A stretch of 64,000 nt of DNA from JAYYZW01 sp965217605 (GCA_965217605.1 CBDCJB010000011.1:37040-101039), one strand, 5' to 3'. Numbered from the stretch's first letter, positions 52,378-62,241 are shown. Translations and numbers: made by a program. Notes: a model not told the origin generated them from the sequence alone.

Positions 52378-54108
52378 CTAGTCGATTACGCGGACGACGC
52401 GAAAACCCGTATAGCGGTCACCTTCGCCGGCGGCTTGTGGCAAGCGCGCGGCAGACCGCAATGCGTCGGCGCGATCCGCGTAGGAGCCACCGCGCACGAC
52501 ACGCTCGCCGACACCCGACACCGCGCGTGGACTACCATCCGCCGGCGCCCCTTCGTAGTTGGTCGCCCACGTATCGGTGACCCACTCACGCACGTTTCCG
52601 ACCATGTGATAAAGACGAAATTCGTTGCGATTGATCGAGCGATCTTTTGTTGCGAGTGGTTCCGTTTGTGTATTTTTGAAACTGTAACGCGCGTCCGTGG
52701 GAACGATCTCCTCGCCGAACGGGTAGGGCGTTGTGGTTCCAGCGCGCGCCGCGTATTCCCATTCCGACTCGCTCGGCAACCGGTAACTTGCGCCGGTTAT
52801 TTCTGACAGCCAAGCGGTGAAATCACGAGCCAGATCCCACGACACATTGACCGCCGGCAATTGGGGGTCGTCCCAGGGTTGTGCCGGACAGGGGCGACTC
52901 GCGGCTTCGCAGTATTGTGTCAGTTCAGCGGCGCTGACTTCGAACATCCCCATCGCAATGTTGTAATTCAGTGTGATCGCGCGCCGTGGCCGTTCTTCAT
53001 CGCGTGCGCCGCCCATTTCGAACGCACCGCTCGGTAACACCACCAGCACGGGCCCTTTCAATCCCGATTCGAGGATGTCCATGCAATAGGGGCGCCGTTT
53101 TCTGGCGAGTTCGGCTTTGCAGTTCGAGCGCACTGCATCCGCATCGGGGGCGGCGGCCGGTGCAACAGATGCCGTGGCGTCCGGAGCGATAGCGGCGATC
53201 TTCTGGTCGGCGACCGGTTCGACTGCAGCCTCGGGATCCGCATGCCCCGGCAGCGGTGATGCCTCTTCCGGCGCCAATCCGGACGCTTCGCTGTCGACGG
53301 CGTCGCCGTCGTCCGCGGCCTGCTTTTGTACCACTGCGGGGCTCGTCTCAGGCTCGGTCGCAAGCGCGGTATCCGGGGCAAGTTCCGCCTGCGCGCTCGC
53401 GGCAAATGCCTGCGCTTCGAGCCGTTCTTCGCGCGTACCGGTCCACGTGTCCCGCGCACGCATGACGCGCTCGTTTGACACGCCGAGATCATCGAGCAGA
53501 TCGAGTAACTGTTCCTGGGTGTCGAGCGCTTCCTCGGCATCGCCGATCGCGATCAACGCGCTTTCGGCCGCGATTTGCTCGAGGATCGCTTCGGTCAGCC
53601 GGCGCATGGATTCCGACTCGCGCAGCGTATCGCGGTCTGCCGCCGAGACATGATTCCACTCTCTTCTCAATCCCAGGGTGCGTTCAGGTGACCATGAGTT
53701 CTCCGTTAGAAACGTCGCGATTAAATCGAGCGGTTCCGCAGCCGGTGGCGCAACGCTGACGGCCTCGCGCGGCGGCGCCGGTTCTCGGCTGGTGGAAAGC
53801 GTCAGCCACACGATGCCGGCGCCGATCACCGCAAACACGATTACGGCAACGAAGGAGAATTGGCTTGCGCGCGTTTTTGCGGATACCGGCCCCGCGATCG
53901 GCAGGACTTCCTGTGTGGTGTCGCCTTCATCTTCCGAATCGGGAAACACCGTCGGCGACTCGGGTTCCGGAGTGTGATAGGGGATGACCGGCAACTCACC
54001 GGCGGCGATACGGCCCAACAGCTCACGTCGTTCCAGCCGATAGGCTTCGCGGTCGATAGTGCCTGCGGCGTAGGCTCGCGAGAGCGCCCGAAGTGTCTCG
54101 ATACTCAT
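52378..54108 (-). CDS. Membrane-anchored SUMF1/FGE-type protein
   Basis: The 576-residue protein has a short cytosolic N-terminus ('RALSRAYAAGTIDREAYRLE'), a membrane helix around 84-104 ('FSFVAVIVFAVIGAGIVWLT'), and an Ala/Glu-rich periplasmic stalk. The C-terminal formylglycine-generating-enzyme-like domain (about 345-575) has 'GAFEMGGARDEERPRRAITL', 'LPSESEWEYAARAGTTTPYP' and 'NVREWVTDTW'. Its last domain resembles that of the kinase encoded 54 bases upstream. Related SUMF1 proteins without catalytic cysteines work as sensors in kinase pathways, so a signalling role beside the kinase is likely. Confidence 0.8.
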   Translation of the reverse strand: MSIETLRALSRAYAAGTIDREAYRLERRELLGRIAAGELPVIPYHTPEPESPTVFPDSEDEGDTTQEVLPIAGPVSAKTRASQFSFVAVIVFAVIGAGIVWLTLSTSREPAPPREAVSVAPPAAEPLDLIATFLTENSWSPERTLGLRREWNHVSAADRDTLRESESMRRLTEAILEQIAAESALIAIGDAEEALDTQEQLLDLLDDLGVSNERVMRARDTWTGTREERLEAQAFAASAQAELAPDTALATEPETSPAVVQKQAADDGDAVDSEASGLAPEEASPLPGHADPEAAVEPVADQKIAAIAPDATASVAPAAAPDADAVRSNCKAELARKRRPYCMDILESGLKGPVLVVLPSGAFEMGGARDEERPRRAITLNYNIAMGMFEVSAAELTQYCEAASRPCPAQPWDDPQLPAVNVSWDLARDFTAWLSEITGASYRLPSESEWEYAARAGTTTPYPFGEEIVPTDARYSFKNTQTEPLATKDRSINRNEFRLYHMVGNVREWVTDTWATNYEGAPADGSPRAVSGVGERVVRGGSYADRADALRSAARLPQAAGEGDRYTGFRVVRVID

Positions 54109-54162
54109 GCGGGCGGAGTACGCAATCTATGCCCTGCGAGCGAGGTCATGCAGACCGCCGAT

Positions 54163-57100
54163 TCAACCCAACTCCAGAAGTACGCGGAAGCCCGTCGCCG
54201 TGTCCGCCTGACCGTCATGCGGTTTCTCGAGCGAGATATCGCATTTGCTGAACGAGTCCTCGAACGCGCCGCCGCGGGCGGCCACGCCTTCGCCGGACTG
54301 CACCCATTCCTGCACGTTACCCACGTAGTTATACAGGCCCCAACCGTTAGCCTTGCCGGTGTTCACGCCCATCGTGCCCTGGCCCTTCAGTAATTGGCCG
54401 CCTAGCTCGACGCGACAATTGAAGTCTTTCTTGGGTTGATCGCCCGCGGCATTGGCGGCGTAGGTCCACTCCGATGCGGTTGGCAACCGGTAGTTCTCGC
54501 CGGTACGCTCCGCCAACCAGGTGACGTAGGCCCGCGCCTGTTCGAGTGAAATGCCCGTTATCGGTAAACGCGGACTTTGGGCGTTTACCGGATCACAGGT
54601 GCGGCTCAACTTACAGTACCGGTTGTAGTCGCGCACGGTGATTTCGTATTTTCCGATGGCGAATGGTTTGTCGAAGCCTTCACCTGCGGGCACCACGACC
54701 ATCGTCGGGCCACGCTGATTTCCCGCTACGTAGTAAAAGCAGGTGCCCTTTTTGCGTTTGCCATGTCCGGCGAGTTTACCGATGCAGGGATCGGTCGGCG
54801 GCAAGGGCGGTGGTGCCACCCATTCCGCCTCGGTGCCTTCCGCGGGCGGAAGTTCACCGATCTTCGCGACGACGCGTGCGAATTCCTTCTTGAACGTCGA
54901 ACTGTCGGCCCACACGTTGAGCACGTCCTGAATCGTGGCCAGCGCAGTGTCGTATTCCTTGTCCACGTATTGTTTCTTGTAGGTGTCGTAGAGCGCCTTG
55001 GCGTCATTGACCCGCGCGTTGTACGCACCCTTCAAGCGCACGATGTCGGGATGCTGCGCTTCCTCGCGATTAGCCTGTTTCAGCAGGTCGCGGGCCGCGC
55101 TCAGGAGCGCCTTGTCCATTGCCGCATTGACGTCGGCCGCATACTTCGACGCTTCGACGGTCAGCGGTACGGGTTCGATCGCGGCGATCAGCTGATTGCC
55201 GGCGAATACGCTTCGGGCCTGCTCGATCATGCCGTTGGCGGCGGTCCCCGCGGTGTCCTTCAGCCCTTCCAAACGCGAGGCGACACTTTGCGCCCAACGG
55301 TTTTCCAAGCGGCTGAATTCACCTGGGTCCAGAAGCTGCACGTCCGAGATCTTTTCGAGCACCTCGACCACCGAGAACTCACCGCCGCGCGCAAAGACCT
55401 TACGCAGATCCTCGCTGTGGCCGCCGACCTTATAGTCGCGTACGGCCTGGCGGCACTCGCGACTTTGCGGTTGGAGCTTGGAGCATTCCGTGGCGAATCT
55501 CAGGGCGGCTGAAAAATCCTTCGCCGCACCGCGTTGCGTCGCGAGTTTGTAATAGGCATTCGCGAGTAAACGCGGCGCCTGGTCCGTCATGAATGGATCG
55601 TCGACGTCAGCCAGCTCGTCACGCAATGCACCGAGTGTCTTGGTCGCGTTTGCGACGTCGTTGGCCTTGGCCTGCGATTGGAAGGTCTGCTTGAGGCCGT
55701 CGATTCGGGCGAGGCGTTGCTGTTCCGCTTGTTCGCGTTCGAAGGCCTCGCTCGCCGTCGCCAGCGCCTCGCGCTCGGCGATGAGGGCGGCGGAGTCGGG
55801 CGCGTAGCGCTCGGCATCGGCCAGGAGGTTCGCACCTTCCGCGAAGCGTTGTTGTCCGCGCATTTCGACGGCCTGTTCGATATAGGCCTTCGAGATCTGC
55901 GGTCCGATTTCAGCGAGCCAGGGATCATTCGGCTCGCCCAATGCGCTGATGTCGGCCATCTTCTGGCGGATACTCGCGCGCCAACCGCGGTCACCGGTCG
56001 GTGCGGCCAGGAGTTGCTCGATCTGCTGTTTGGAGTCTGCCACGAGCTGTTTGTCGGCCTCGATCTTCGCTTGTTTGCGTTCAGTCTCTAAGCTGCCAAG
56101 CTTGTCGGCGAGTTGCGTCGATTGCGGAAGATTGACGAGCGCGGCGCGCGTGAGCGTAACCGCCTGGCCCCATTCGCCCGCCTGGCCTAGTTGGTCGGAA
56201 GCTTGCGCGGCGGCGCTGGCCATACTGGTCGCGAGTCCGTCGAGCCTGGGATCCGAAGGACTCAAGGCGCGCACGTTTTCCAACGCATCGAAGGCGGCCG
56301 TAAACGCGGCGGGATCCGCTCCGAGCGCGCTGACGCCAGCGTTCAATTCAGGGTAGGTGGCGTCGAAATCTTCCTGTCTGAGTGAGGCCAGGGTGCCGCG
56401 GTCACTCGCGTCGAGTTCCCTATCCGCTTGCAGCGTTTCATCTTCATTTTCGAGTAGCGCCAGTACCCGAGCGGCGGGCTGCGCATCGCGCCCCGCCGCG
56501 ATAGCCGCATCGCTGGCCGCGAAGTCACCGTCGACGCGCGCTTTCTGCGCCTCATGCACATGCGCGAGGGCGACTTGATCGCGGGCATCCTGCGTCCGCT
56601 CGTTACGTGGCGCCATCGACGCGAGTTGCTGTAACAACTGGTCCGCATTGGGGCTTAAGTCGTTCGCGGCCACCGCGGTCGTGATGTTGGCCGCAAGGCC
56701 TGCGACTTCACCGGTGAATTCTTCGCGTAAGGTACCCGCGCGTGCGTTGAGTTCGTGCAGCCCCAATGCGCGCATCAAGGGGGTGTAATCGCCGAGCATG
56801 AGGTCGCTCTTGCTCCAGGCTTTACTGTTCTCGAGTGCAGCAAGGTCGCGCGTCACGCCCGGTTCGATATCCTTACGCAGTTTACCGAGCAGCTCGTTGC
56901 CCGGGTCAAGCGATGCGAGCTTCGCGATCGAATCTTGTCTATCGAAAAAACCAGCGAGGCCATCGCCGGAATCAACCGCCTCTTGGATCGCCGCGATCGC
57001 CTGGAGTATTGCCGACGTGGTCTCGGCTCGGTCACGCGCGCCCGCGATCTTGTCGGTCAGGTTGATCAGAACGGCGCTATCGTCGATCAGTTCGAGGCTG

Positions 57101-58284
57101 ACCCCGCTGAGGTCGCTCGCGTAGTCGAGGTCTTCGTTCTCGAGAGCCGTGTTGATGGCCACCGCGAATGCGCCCGGAATGCGGCGGTCCTTGAGGATTG
57201 CATGTTCAGGATCGACTTTTTCCACGATCGCCATGACATCGTGGATATCGTCTTCGCCATCGACGGCGAGCAAATTGCCGCCTTCGAGCGCGGCATTGAA
57301 CTTGTCGAATTGTTCGGCCAGTAACCGGTTTTCCGAACCTTCGATATATTCTTCGAGCTCTTGGAGCTTACTGGAGTCGGTATAGACGTTGTAGAGTTTC
57401 GCTTTCGAGTGGATCAACTTGGCGCCGGTGAAATCGAATTGTCCGTTGGCGACGTCGATCCGGTCGCGGGCGCTCTTGTCGAAGTAGGCGAGAATCGGAC
57501 CCTTGGCTTCGTTCAAGATCCGGTCTTCCTGCGCCTGTGAGATATCGTTTGCCGCCTTGTCGGCTGCCATCTGGTCCAGCATCCCTTGGATTTGCGCCGG
57601 ATCCCCCGATTGGGCCATTTCGATACGGCCCTTGATGCCCTGTTCCTCAAAATAATTGATGGCCGGAAACAAACCCGCGAGGAGAATGAGCGCTGCCACG
57701 GCCGGCACCATGATGTACGGGTTTCTAAATGGGTGCGTCGCGCCTTCGAATTCCTCCAGGAACTCTGCGGTCGATTGACTGCGATCGTCGCGCGCGAAGG
57801 CGAGCCCGCGTTCGAGCCCGCGCCACTGTTTGCGTGTGAGGCTCTTGATCGGCTCAGGTGAGAGGCCGCTGTCGCGCGCCTTGTTTGCCGGGATCTTGTT
57901 GAACGGATGTTTGCCCGTCAGCAGCTCATAGGCGACGCAGGCCAGCGCATAGATGTCGTCACGGGTGTCCGGCTCTTCGCCTTCGAGCATTTCGACGCTG
58001 GCATAAGCGGGCGTCAAGGCGCCGAGTTTGCCGGGATCGAAGATCGTGGTTTCGCCTTCGGCGGCGCCGGGGTTCTTCACGGCGCGCGCGATGCCGAAGT
58101 CGAGTACCTTCAGCACGCCTTCCTTGGTGATGAAGCAGTTGCCCGGTTTGAAATCAGAATGCACGATGTTGCGCTCGTGCGCATAGACCAATGCGGCGCC
58201 GAGGCCCTGGACCATTGGCAGCGCTTCCTCGAACGGCAAGCCCCCCTTTTTGCGCACGATCTTCTTAATGAAATCGTTGAGCGC
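54163..58284 (-). CDS. PpkA-like Ser/Thr kinase, part downstream of the amber codon
   Basis: This segment continues the kinase in the same frame after TAG 58285-58287. It starts with 'ALNDFIKKIVRKKGGLPFEE', then the catalytic loop 'HSDFKPGNCF' (HSD instead of HRD), metal loop 'LDFGIARAV' and 'DDIYALACVAYELLTGKHPF'. A membrane helix follows ('YIMVPAVAALILLAGLFPA'), then about 1,000 residues of periplasmic helical repeats, and a C-terminal SUMF1/FGE-like domain ('VPAGEGFDKPFAIGKYEITV', 'LPTASEWTYAANAAG', 'NVQEWVQSG'). The order kinase-TM-SUMF1 matches PpkA of T6SS control modules. If translated on its own from 58257 it would lack the ATP-binding lobe and be inactive as a kinase. Confidence 0.8.
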   Translation of the reverse strand, partial: ALNDFIKKIVRKKGGLPFEEALPMVQGLGAALVYAHERNIVHSDFKPGNCFITKEGVLKVLDFGIARAVKNPGAAEGETTIFDPGKLGALTPAYASVEMLEGEEPDTRDDIYALACVAYELLTGKHPFNKIPANKARDSGLSPEPIKSLTRKQWRGLERGLAFARDDRSQSTAEFLEEFEGATHPFRNPYIMVPAVAALILLAGLFPAINYFEEQGIKGRIEMAQSGDPAQIQGMLDQMAADKAANDISQAQEDRILNEAKGPILAYFDKSARDRIDVANGQFDFTGAKLIHSKAKLYNVYTDSSKLQELEEYIEGSENRLLAEQFDKFNAALEGGNLLAVDGEDDIHDVMAIVEKVDPEHAILKDRRIPGAFAVAINTALENEDLDYASDLSGVSLELIDDSAVLINLTDKIAGARDRAETTSAILQAIAAIQEAVDSGDGLAGFFDRQDSIAKLASLDPGNELLGKLRKDIEPGVTRDLAALENSKAWSKSDLMLGDYTPLMRALGLHELNARAGTLREEFTGEVAGLAANITTAVAANDLSPNADQLLQQLASMAPRNERTQDARDQVALAHVHEAQKARVDGDFAASDAAIAAGRDAQPAARVLALLENEDETLQADRELDASDRGTLASLRQEDFDATYPELNAGVSALGADPAAFTAAFDALENVRALSPSDPRLDGLATSMASAAAQASDQLGQAGEWGQAVTLTRAALVNLPQSTQLADKLGSLETERKQAKIEADKQLVADSKQQIEQLLAAPTGDRGWRASIRQKMADISALGEPNDPWLAEIGPQISKAYIEQAVEMRGQQRFAEGANLLADAERYAPDSAALIAEREALATASEAFEREQAEQQRLARIDGLKQTFQSQAKANDVANATKTLGALRDELADVDDPFMTDQAPRLLANAYYKLATQRGAAKDFSAALRFATECSKLQPQSRECRQAVRDYKVGGHSEDLRKVFARGGEFSVVEVLEKISDVQLLDPGEFSRLENRWAQSVASRLEGLKDTAGTAANGMIEQARSVFAGNQLIAAIEPVPLTVEASKYAADVNAAMDKALLSAARDLLKQANREEAQHPDIVRLKGAYNARVNDAKALYDTYKKQYVDKEYDTALATIQDVLNVWADSSTFKKEFARVVAKIGELPPAEGTEAEWVAPPPLPPTDPCIGKLAGHGKRKKGTCFYYVAGNQRGPTMVVVPAGEGFDKPFAIGKYEITVRDYNRYCKLSRTCDPVNAQSPRLPITGISLEQARAYVTWLAERTGENYRLPTASEWTYAANAAGDQPKKDFNCRVELGGQLLKGQGTMGVNTGKANGWGLYNYVGNVQEWVQSGEGVAARGGAFEDSFSKCDISLEKPHDGQADTATGFRVLLELG

Positions 58285-59085
58285 CTAGCCTTCGAGCAGT
58301 TCCATAACGAGAAAGGCAAGGCCGTCTTCGGTCTGATCGAAATCGTAAACGGTGGCGATATTCGGATGCGCCAGTTTTTGCTGGCGGCTCGCTTCACGTT
58401 GCAGCGCGATGAAGGAGTCCGGGTGTTCCTTGAAGTCTTCGTTCAGCACCTTGAGCGCGACGCGTGGTTGCTTGTCCTTCGCACGCACCTTGATGAGGTC
58501 GCTGCCGAGATAGACCGAACCCATACCGCCAACACCGAGGATCTCATCGAGTTGGAAACGGCCGCGCAATACGGCACCGGGCGCGATCTGAGTCGACACC
58601 GCGGCTTCACCCGGTTCTGCCCAATCCGTACCCGTATGCCCCGTTTGCGAATCGCCGGTCGGCCATGAGGACGAGGTCGATGGCCCGGCATCGGCGGTGA
58701 GATCGAAATCGATACCGGTCGTCTGACCGCCCGACGGTTGCAGGTCCGAGCCCGTGATGTCGAGGATCTCGGTGCTGTCGTCCGGCGCTTCCAAGATCTG
58801 CGTTGCGCCATCCGCCGCGGCGCCGGCCTCGCCTGCGAATTCAGTGCGTGCGTCGTCTTTATCGCCGACCGGCGCCGCCTCGACGTGGCCGGCCACGCGC
58901 GTCTTGAGTCGCGCATAAGTTTCGGCGTCGATGACGTCTTCGGTCACGGCCAGTTTGAGTTGATCCATGACCGCGACAGCGGCTTGGGGCTTTTTCGACA
59001 GCAGCTTGTCGATGTTCTTTGCGACATATTCGAACTCGACTTCGCCGCGCGACAGTCGCTCGAGGGTCGTTTTGAAATCAGCCAT
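58285..59085 (-). CDS. PpkA-like Ser/Thr kinase, N-terminal part ending at an in-frame amber codon
   Basis: From ATG 59085 (GGGAG upstream) there is a helical N-terminal region and an acidic linker. The kinase N-lobe has a Gly-rich loop in 'ILGVGGMGSVYLGSD', the ATP Lys in 'VALKVLNEDF' and the helix C Glu in 'LQREASRQQKLAHPNI'. The frame stops at TAG (codon 267) within 'VMELLEG*ALNDFIKK', the hinge between lobes. A single-base change from CAG or another sense codon would give a continuous protein of about 1,640 residues. It lies 98 bases after the PP2C gene on the same strand. Pseudogene, suppression or sequence error cannot be separated here. Confidence 0.8.
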   Translation of the reverse strand: MADFKTTLERLSRGEVEFEYVAKNIDKLLSKKPQAAVAVMDQLKLAVTEDVIDAETYARLKTRVAGHVEAAPVGDKDDARTEFAGEAGAAADGATQILEAPDDSTEILDITGSDLQPSGGQTTGIDFDLTADAGPSTSSSWPTGDSQTGHTGTDWAEPGEAAVSTQIAPGAVLRGRFQLDEILGVGGMGSVYLGSDLIKVRAKDKQPRVALKVLNEDFKEHPDSFIALQREASRQQKLAHPNIATVYDFDQTEDGLAFLVMELLEG

Positions 59086-59183
59086 GGGGGGCGTCTCCCG
59101 ATCCCGGGGCCGCAAGGGATCTGGTTCGAATTAGGGCCCTCATCGGCAAAGTTACATGCATCCTGCGCACTAGCACACACTCC

Positions 59184-60002
59184 TCATGTTTCGGACATTT
59201 CCACGACGCAGACCGTGACGTTATCCATAGCGCCGCGCTCGAGCGTGAGATCAACCAACGCGCGAGCGATCGCGTCGGGGTCACCGTCTGACAAATGCGC
59301 CTCTATCTCGGGGTCCTTGACATGCTTGTCGAGACCGTCGGAGCACAAAAGGAAGCGATCGCCGTCTTCCAGTTCGAACATATCCATCTCGAGCAGCAGG
59401 TGGTCAGTGACACCCACTGCACGCGTGACCATATTGCCGGACGGGTGTCCTTCCGCTTCGGAGCGGTCCAGGAGCCCTTTTTCGATGTACATTTCGATCT
59501 GAGTGTGATCGGTCATCATCTGTTCGAGCTCACCGTCGCGCAAACGGTACAGGCGGCTGTCACCGGCCCACATCACCACCGCAAAGCGGTCGCACGCGAG
59601 CAGCACGACCACCGTGCTGCCGCTGGTTTGATCGTGGGCATTGGCCACTTGAAATAAACGTTCATTGACGCTCATCACGGCTTCTTCGACGCGGTCGACG
59701 AATTCGGGTAGCTCCGTGCTCGGTTCGAGTTTGTCGAGCGAATTGACGATGAGTTGGCTTGCCAGGTCGCCGGCTGAATGACCGCCCATCCCATCCGCTA
59801 CGGCCCAAAGGCCGTGCTTGCCGCGGTCGAGCACGGAATCTTCATTCAACTTCCTGACCTTGCCGACGTCGGTTAACGCCGACGATATCCAAACGAATGG
59901 TGCGTCGTTCATGGCTGTCTGGAGTGATTCATTTTCATTGACATCGGGTTTATTTTCTTCCAGGCGCGCTTCGCCGCGATCGCCTTGCCCCGTTATCTCC
60001 AT
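59184..60002 (-). CDS. PP2C-family Ser/Thr phosphatase (PppA/Stp-like)
   Basis: The 272-residue enzyme has the PP2C metal motifs: 'TDVGKVRKLNEDSVL' near 44-58, 'LWAVADGMGGHSAGDLAS', 'VVMWAGDSRLYRLRDGEL', 'LLCSDGL' and 'GAMDNVTVCVVEM'. It should reverse phosphorylation by the adjacent kinase, as PppA opposes PpkA. ATG 60002 is preceded by AAGGGA; ATG 59912 is an alternative start. It has no membrane segment, so it acts in the cytoplasm. Confidence 0.92.
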   Translation of the reverse strand: MEITGQGDRGEARLEENKPDVNENESLQTAMNDAPFVWISSALTDVGKVRKLNEDSVLDRGKHGLWAVADGMGGHSAGDLASQLIVNSLDKLEPSTELPEFVDRVEEAVMSVNERLFQVANAHDQTSGSTVVVLLACDRFAVVMWAGDSRLYRLRDGELEQMMTDHTQIEMYIEKGLLDRSEAEGHPSGNMVTRAVGVTDHLLLEMDMFELEDGDRFLLCSDGLDKHVKDPEIEAHLSDGDPDAIARALVDLTLERGAMDNVTVCVVEMSET

Positions 60003-60066
60003 GTCCAGCCGTTCCCTTTCGGATTAGCGCAAACCAACTGCGTTCGCGACGTGTTTCACCAGACCT

Positions 60067-60966
60067 TTAACCGTCAACGTTGAAGTGGACGACTTCCTGC
60101 GGATTTTCAGAGAAAGATCGCCCTAGACTGATCTGACCGCTGCCGCTGATCGGCATTTCCTCCCGCCGTAAGAAGGCCTCGTCGTCGCCGTTCATGACAT
60201 ACGTACCGTTCGTGCTCTGGTCGATAATGAAGAATTTGCCGCGACGATGTTCGAGCCGCACGTGTTGGCGCGATGCAAGCGCTTCGGCGACGGTTATATC
60301 CGCAGTCTTGCTGCGACCCATGACGACCTGTGTGCGTTCGCCGTCCATGGTGACGTTGACGTCGTGGTACGTGAGTTTCAAACGTGCGCGTTCCACGGGC
60401 TCCGGAATGACGCCCGTCGACATCCGCGTAACGTCTTCCTGCTGCCACAGCACCTCGAAGATATCCATAGTTTCTTTTTTACCCTTGACCGGCGCGCGAT
60501 CGATAAACCGCGTGCTGGCTTTGAGTATCGGCGACAGTTCTTCAACGGTCGTTTGCGTGGTGATGATCTGGCCGGCTTTCGACATCGAGGCCATGCGCGC
60601 CGCTACATTGACCGCATCGCCGAACACGTCGCCCGCTTCCAGAATCGCCGGTCCATGGTGGAGACCGATGCGAATGGCGAGCGATATCGGCCCCTCGGCG
60701 GTTTGCTCGGTGATATCGTCGTCGAGCATCTCGTGCATCTCACAGCTCGTCGCAACGGCTACTTCGGCGTCCGGGAAGGTGCACATGATCTCGTCACCGA
60801 TGGTCTTGATCACCGTACCGCCATGGCGTTCGGTGACGTCGGTCAGCATCTCCAGACAACTGGCCACCTTGGCGCGGGCCGGCGCGTCGCCCAACACCTC
60901 ATATAAGCGCGTGCTGCCGCTGATATCCGCGAACAGAATGGTCAGATTTGTAGTTTTTGGCGCCAT
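60067..60966 (-). CDS. Nucleotide cyclase-type domain fused to FHA domain
   Basis: The 299-residue protein has a class III cyclase domain (about 5-175) with 'ILFADISGSTRLYE', 'GGTVIKTIGDEIMCTF', 'IRIGLHHGPAI' and 'DVFGDAVNVAARM'. A C-terminal FHA domain (about 215-295) has 'VVMGRSKTADITV', 'SRQHVRLEHR' and 'QSTNGTYVM'. FHA domains bind phosphothreonine, so it is a likely target or reader of the neighbouring kinase and phosphatase. The metal and Lys/Asp positions of the cyclase look intact, so cAMP synthesis linked to phosphorylation is plausible. It is first of the signalling operon. Confidence 0.9.
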   Translation of the reverse strand: MAPKTTNLTILFADISGSTRLYEVLGDAPARAKVASCLEMLTDVTERHGGTVIKTIGDEIMCTFPDAEVAVATSCEMHEMLDDDITEQTAEGPISLAIRIGLHHGPAILEAGDVFGDAVNVAARMASMSKAGQIITTQTTVEELSPILKASTRFIDRAPVKGKKETMDIFEVLWQQEDVTRMSTGVIPEPVERARLKLTYHDVNVTMDGERTQVVMGRSKTADITVAEALASRQHVRLEHRRGKFFIIDQSTNGTYVMNGDDEAFLRREEMPISGSGQISLGRSFSENPQEVVHFNVDG

Positions 60967-61156
60967 ATGGGGCTCTTAAAGACTTCGGACCGAAATTGTA
61001 GGAAATGGTCATTTCGCGCCCATGCCGGTGTACCGGTGCGCGGCCTTCCCCGGAGTTTATGTAACAAGTCACTATTCATCAATAACATATACAGAGAATG
61101 CTGTTTTTCTGGTCGCGCGATATGTGAATAATCGTTAATCCACGTCGCCCATAAAC

Positions 61157-61185
61157 CTTAGCGTCCGGCTGGATTGCCGGCTAAG
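61157..61185. promoter_or_regulatory. Bulged hairpin in the divergent region between cyclase-FHA and isomerase genes
   Basis: CTTAG (61157-61161) pairs with CTAAG (61181-61185), and CCGGC (61165-61169) with GCCGG (61176-61180), leaving a three-base bulge and a six-base loop. It lies between an AT-rich stretch (about 61060-61140) that probably holds the divergent promoters and the isomerase start. Role unknown: operator or leader structure. Confidence 0.35.
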
Positions 61186-61228
61186 ATCCGGAGTTGCTTT
61201 AAAGCGTAACGGTAGGGGTCAAGCGAGC

Positions 61229-62241
61229 TTGAGGGTTTTAGCGGTATTCGGCGCGGTACTTCTGGGGGGGGGTTGTTAATCTTCGTGGGCGCTTTTGGCG
61301 CCCGTTGGTTCGCTCCCGATTCAGGTCAGCCGGGTACGCCGGTGGTGCAGCCGACCGCCAAAGGTGCTGGCGCCGGTGCGTCGATACCCAGTACGCTCGA
61401 CCTCACATCCGTTCGGGAACTGCTCGCCGTGATCGAAGCGCGGCGGCGTCTGCAAATTCTCGAGTCGGCTGAAACCTTCGAGCAGTTCGTCCACCAGGAA
61501 ACGCTGAACCAGGCGGTACTGACGGCGGCGTACGCCAACGGCGCGGACGAAAACGAAGCGATCGGCGTGTTGATGGAGCGCGCCGGCCAGCGCGTGCTGG
61601 CGGACGCTTATCCGAATCAGGTCGTGCGGCTCAATCTCGATCCCGATTTCCCCACCGACGAGCAGGTGCGCGAAGCGTATGACAAGAACCCCGGCGCATT
61701 TCAGGTGCCCGAACGCATGCACATGTGGCAGATCTTCATTCCGCTGCAAAACGGCGCCTCGGACGGTGATTTCAAGGCGGCGTGGAAACTGGCCGACCGT
61801 ATCGCGTCCGATCTGCGCGGCGGCAAGGCCGACTTCGCGGCCCTGGCCAAACAACACTCACGCCACGAGGCGAGCCGTGTCAACGACGGCTATATGGGCT
61901 TGATCAAAGTGGCGGAACTGCTACCACCAATTACCGAGGCGGCGGCCAAGCTCGAGCTCAACGGGATCAGCCAACCGATCGCCACGGAAACGGGTCTTCA
62001 CATCATCAAAAAAGGCGCGACGGTGGCAGAAGAACTCGTTGATTTTGATAGCGTTAAAAACAATATTCGCAAACGCCTGCAGCAGGAGGCGGCACAGAAA
62101 GTGCGCCAGGCTGCGGTGGAGAAAATCGGCCAGGAATTTCCCGTCTCGGCGCCCAAATCGGACCTCGAATCCTGGCGCCAGACCCTGGTCGACGAGGCGG
62201 GCGCGGGCGCCGATCCGGCCGCCGCGCCGACCGGCTCCTGA
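61229..62241 (+). CDS. PpiC/SurA-type peptidyl-prolyl isomerase with a frame-breaking G9 tract
   Basis: The body of the protein (in frame from 61273) is a periplasmic parvulin-type chaperone: an N-terminal helical region, then 'VPERMHMWQIFIPLQNGA', 'GKADFAALAKQHSRHEASRV', 'GLIKVAELLPPITEAAAKLE' and 'PIATETGLHIIKK'. It lacks a proper start. In another frame TTG 61229, with AGGGG ten bases upstream, encodes 'RVLAVFGAVLLGGG' and meets a TAA after nine G (61264-61272). One more G joins the frames into a good signal sequence ('AVFGAVLLGGGLLIFVGAFG'). So the gene is off in this sequence unless the tract slips or was misread. Confidence 0.75.

Noticed and set aside
54577..55512. 311-codon plus-strand frame opposite the kinase gene
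   Set aside because: It is an antisense shadow of the Ala/Glu-rich helical region of the kinase protein.
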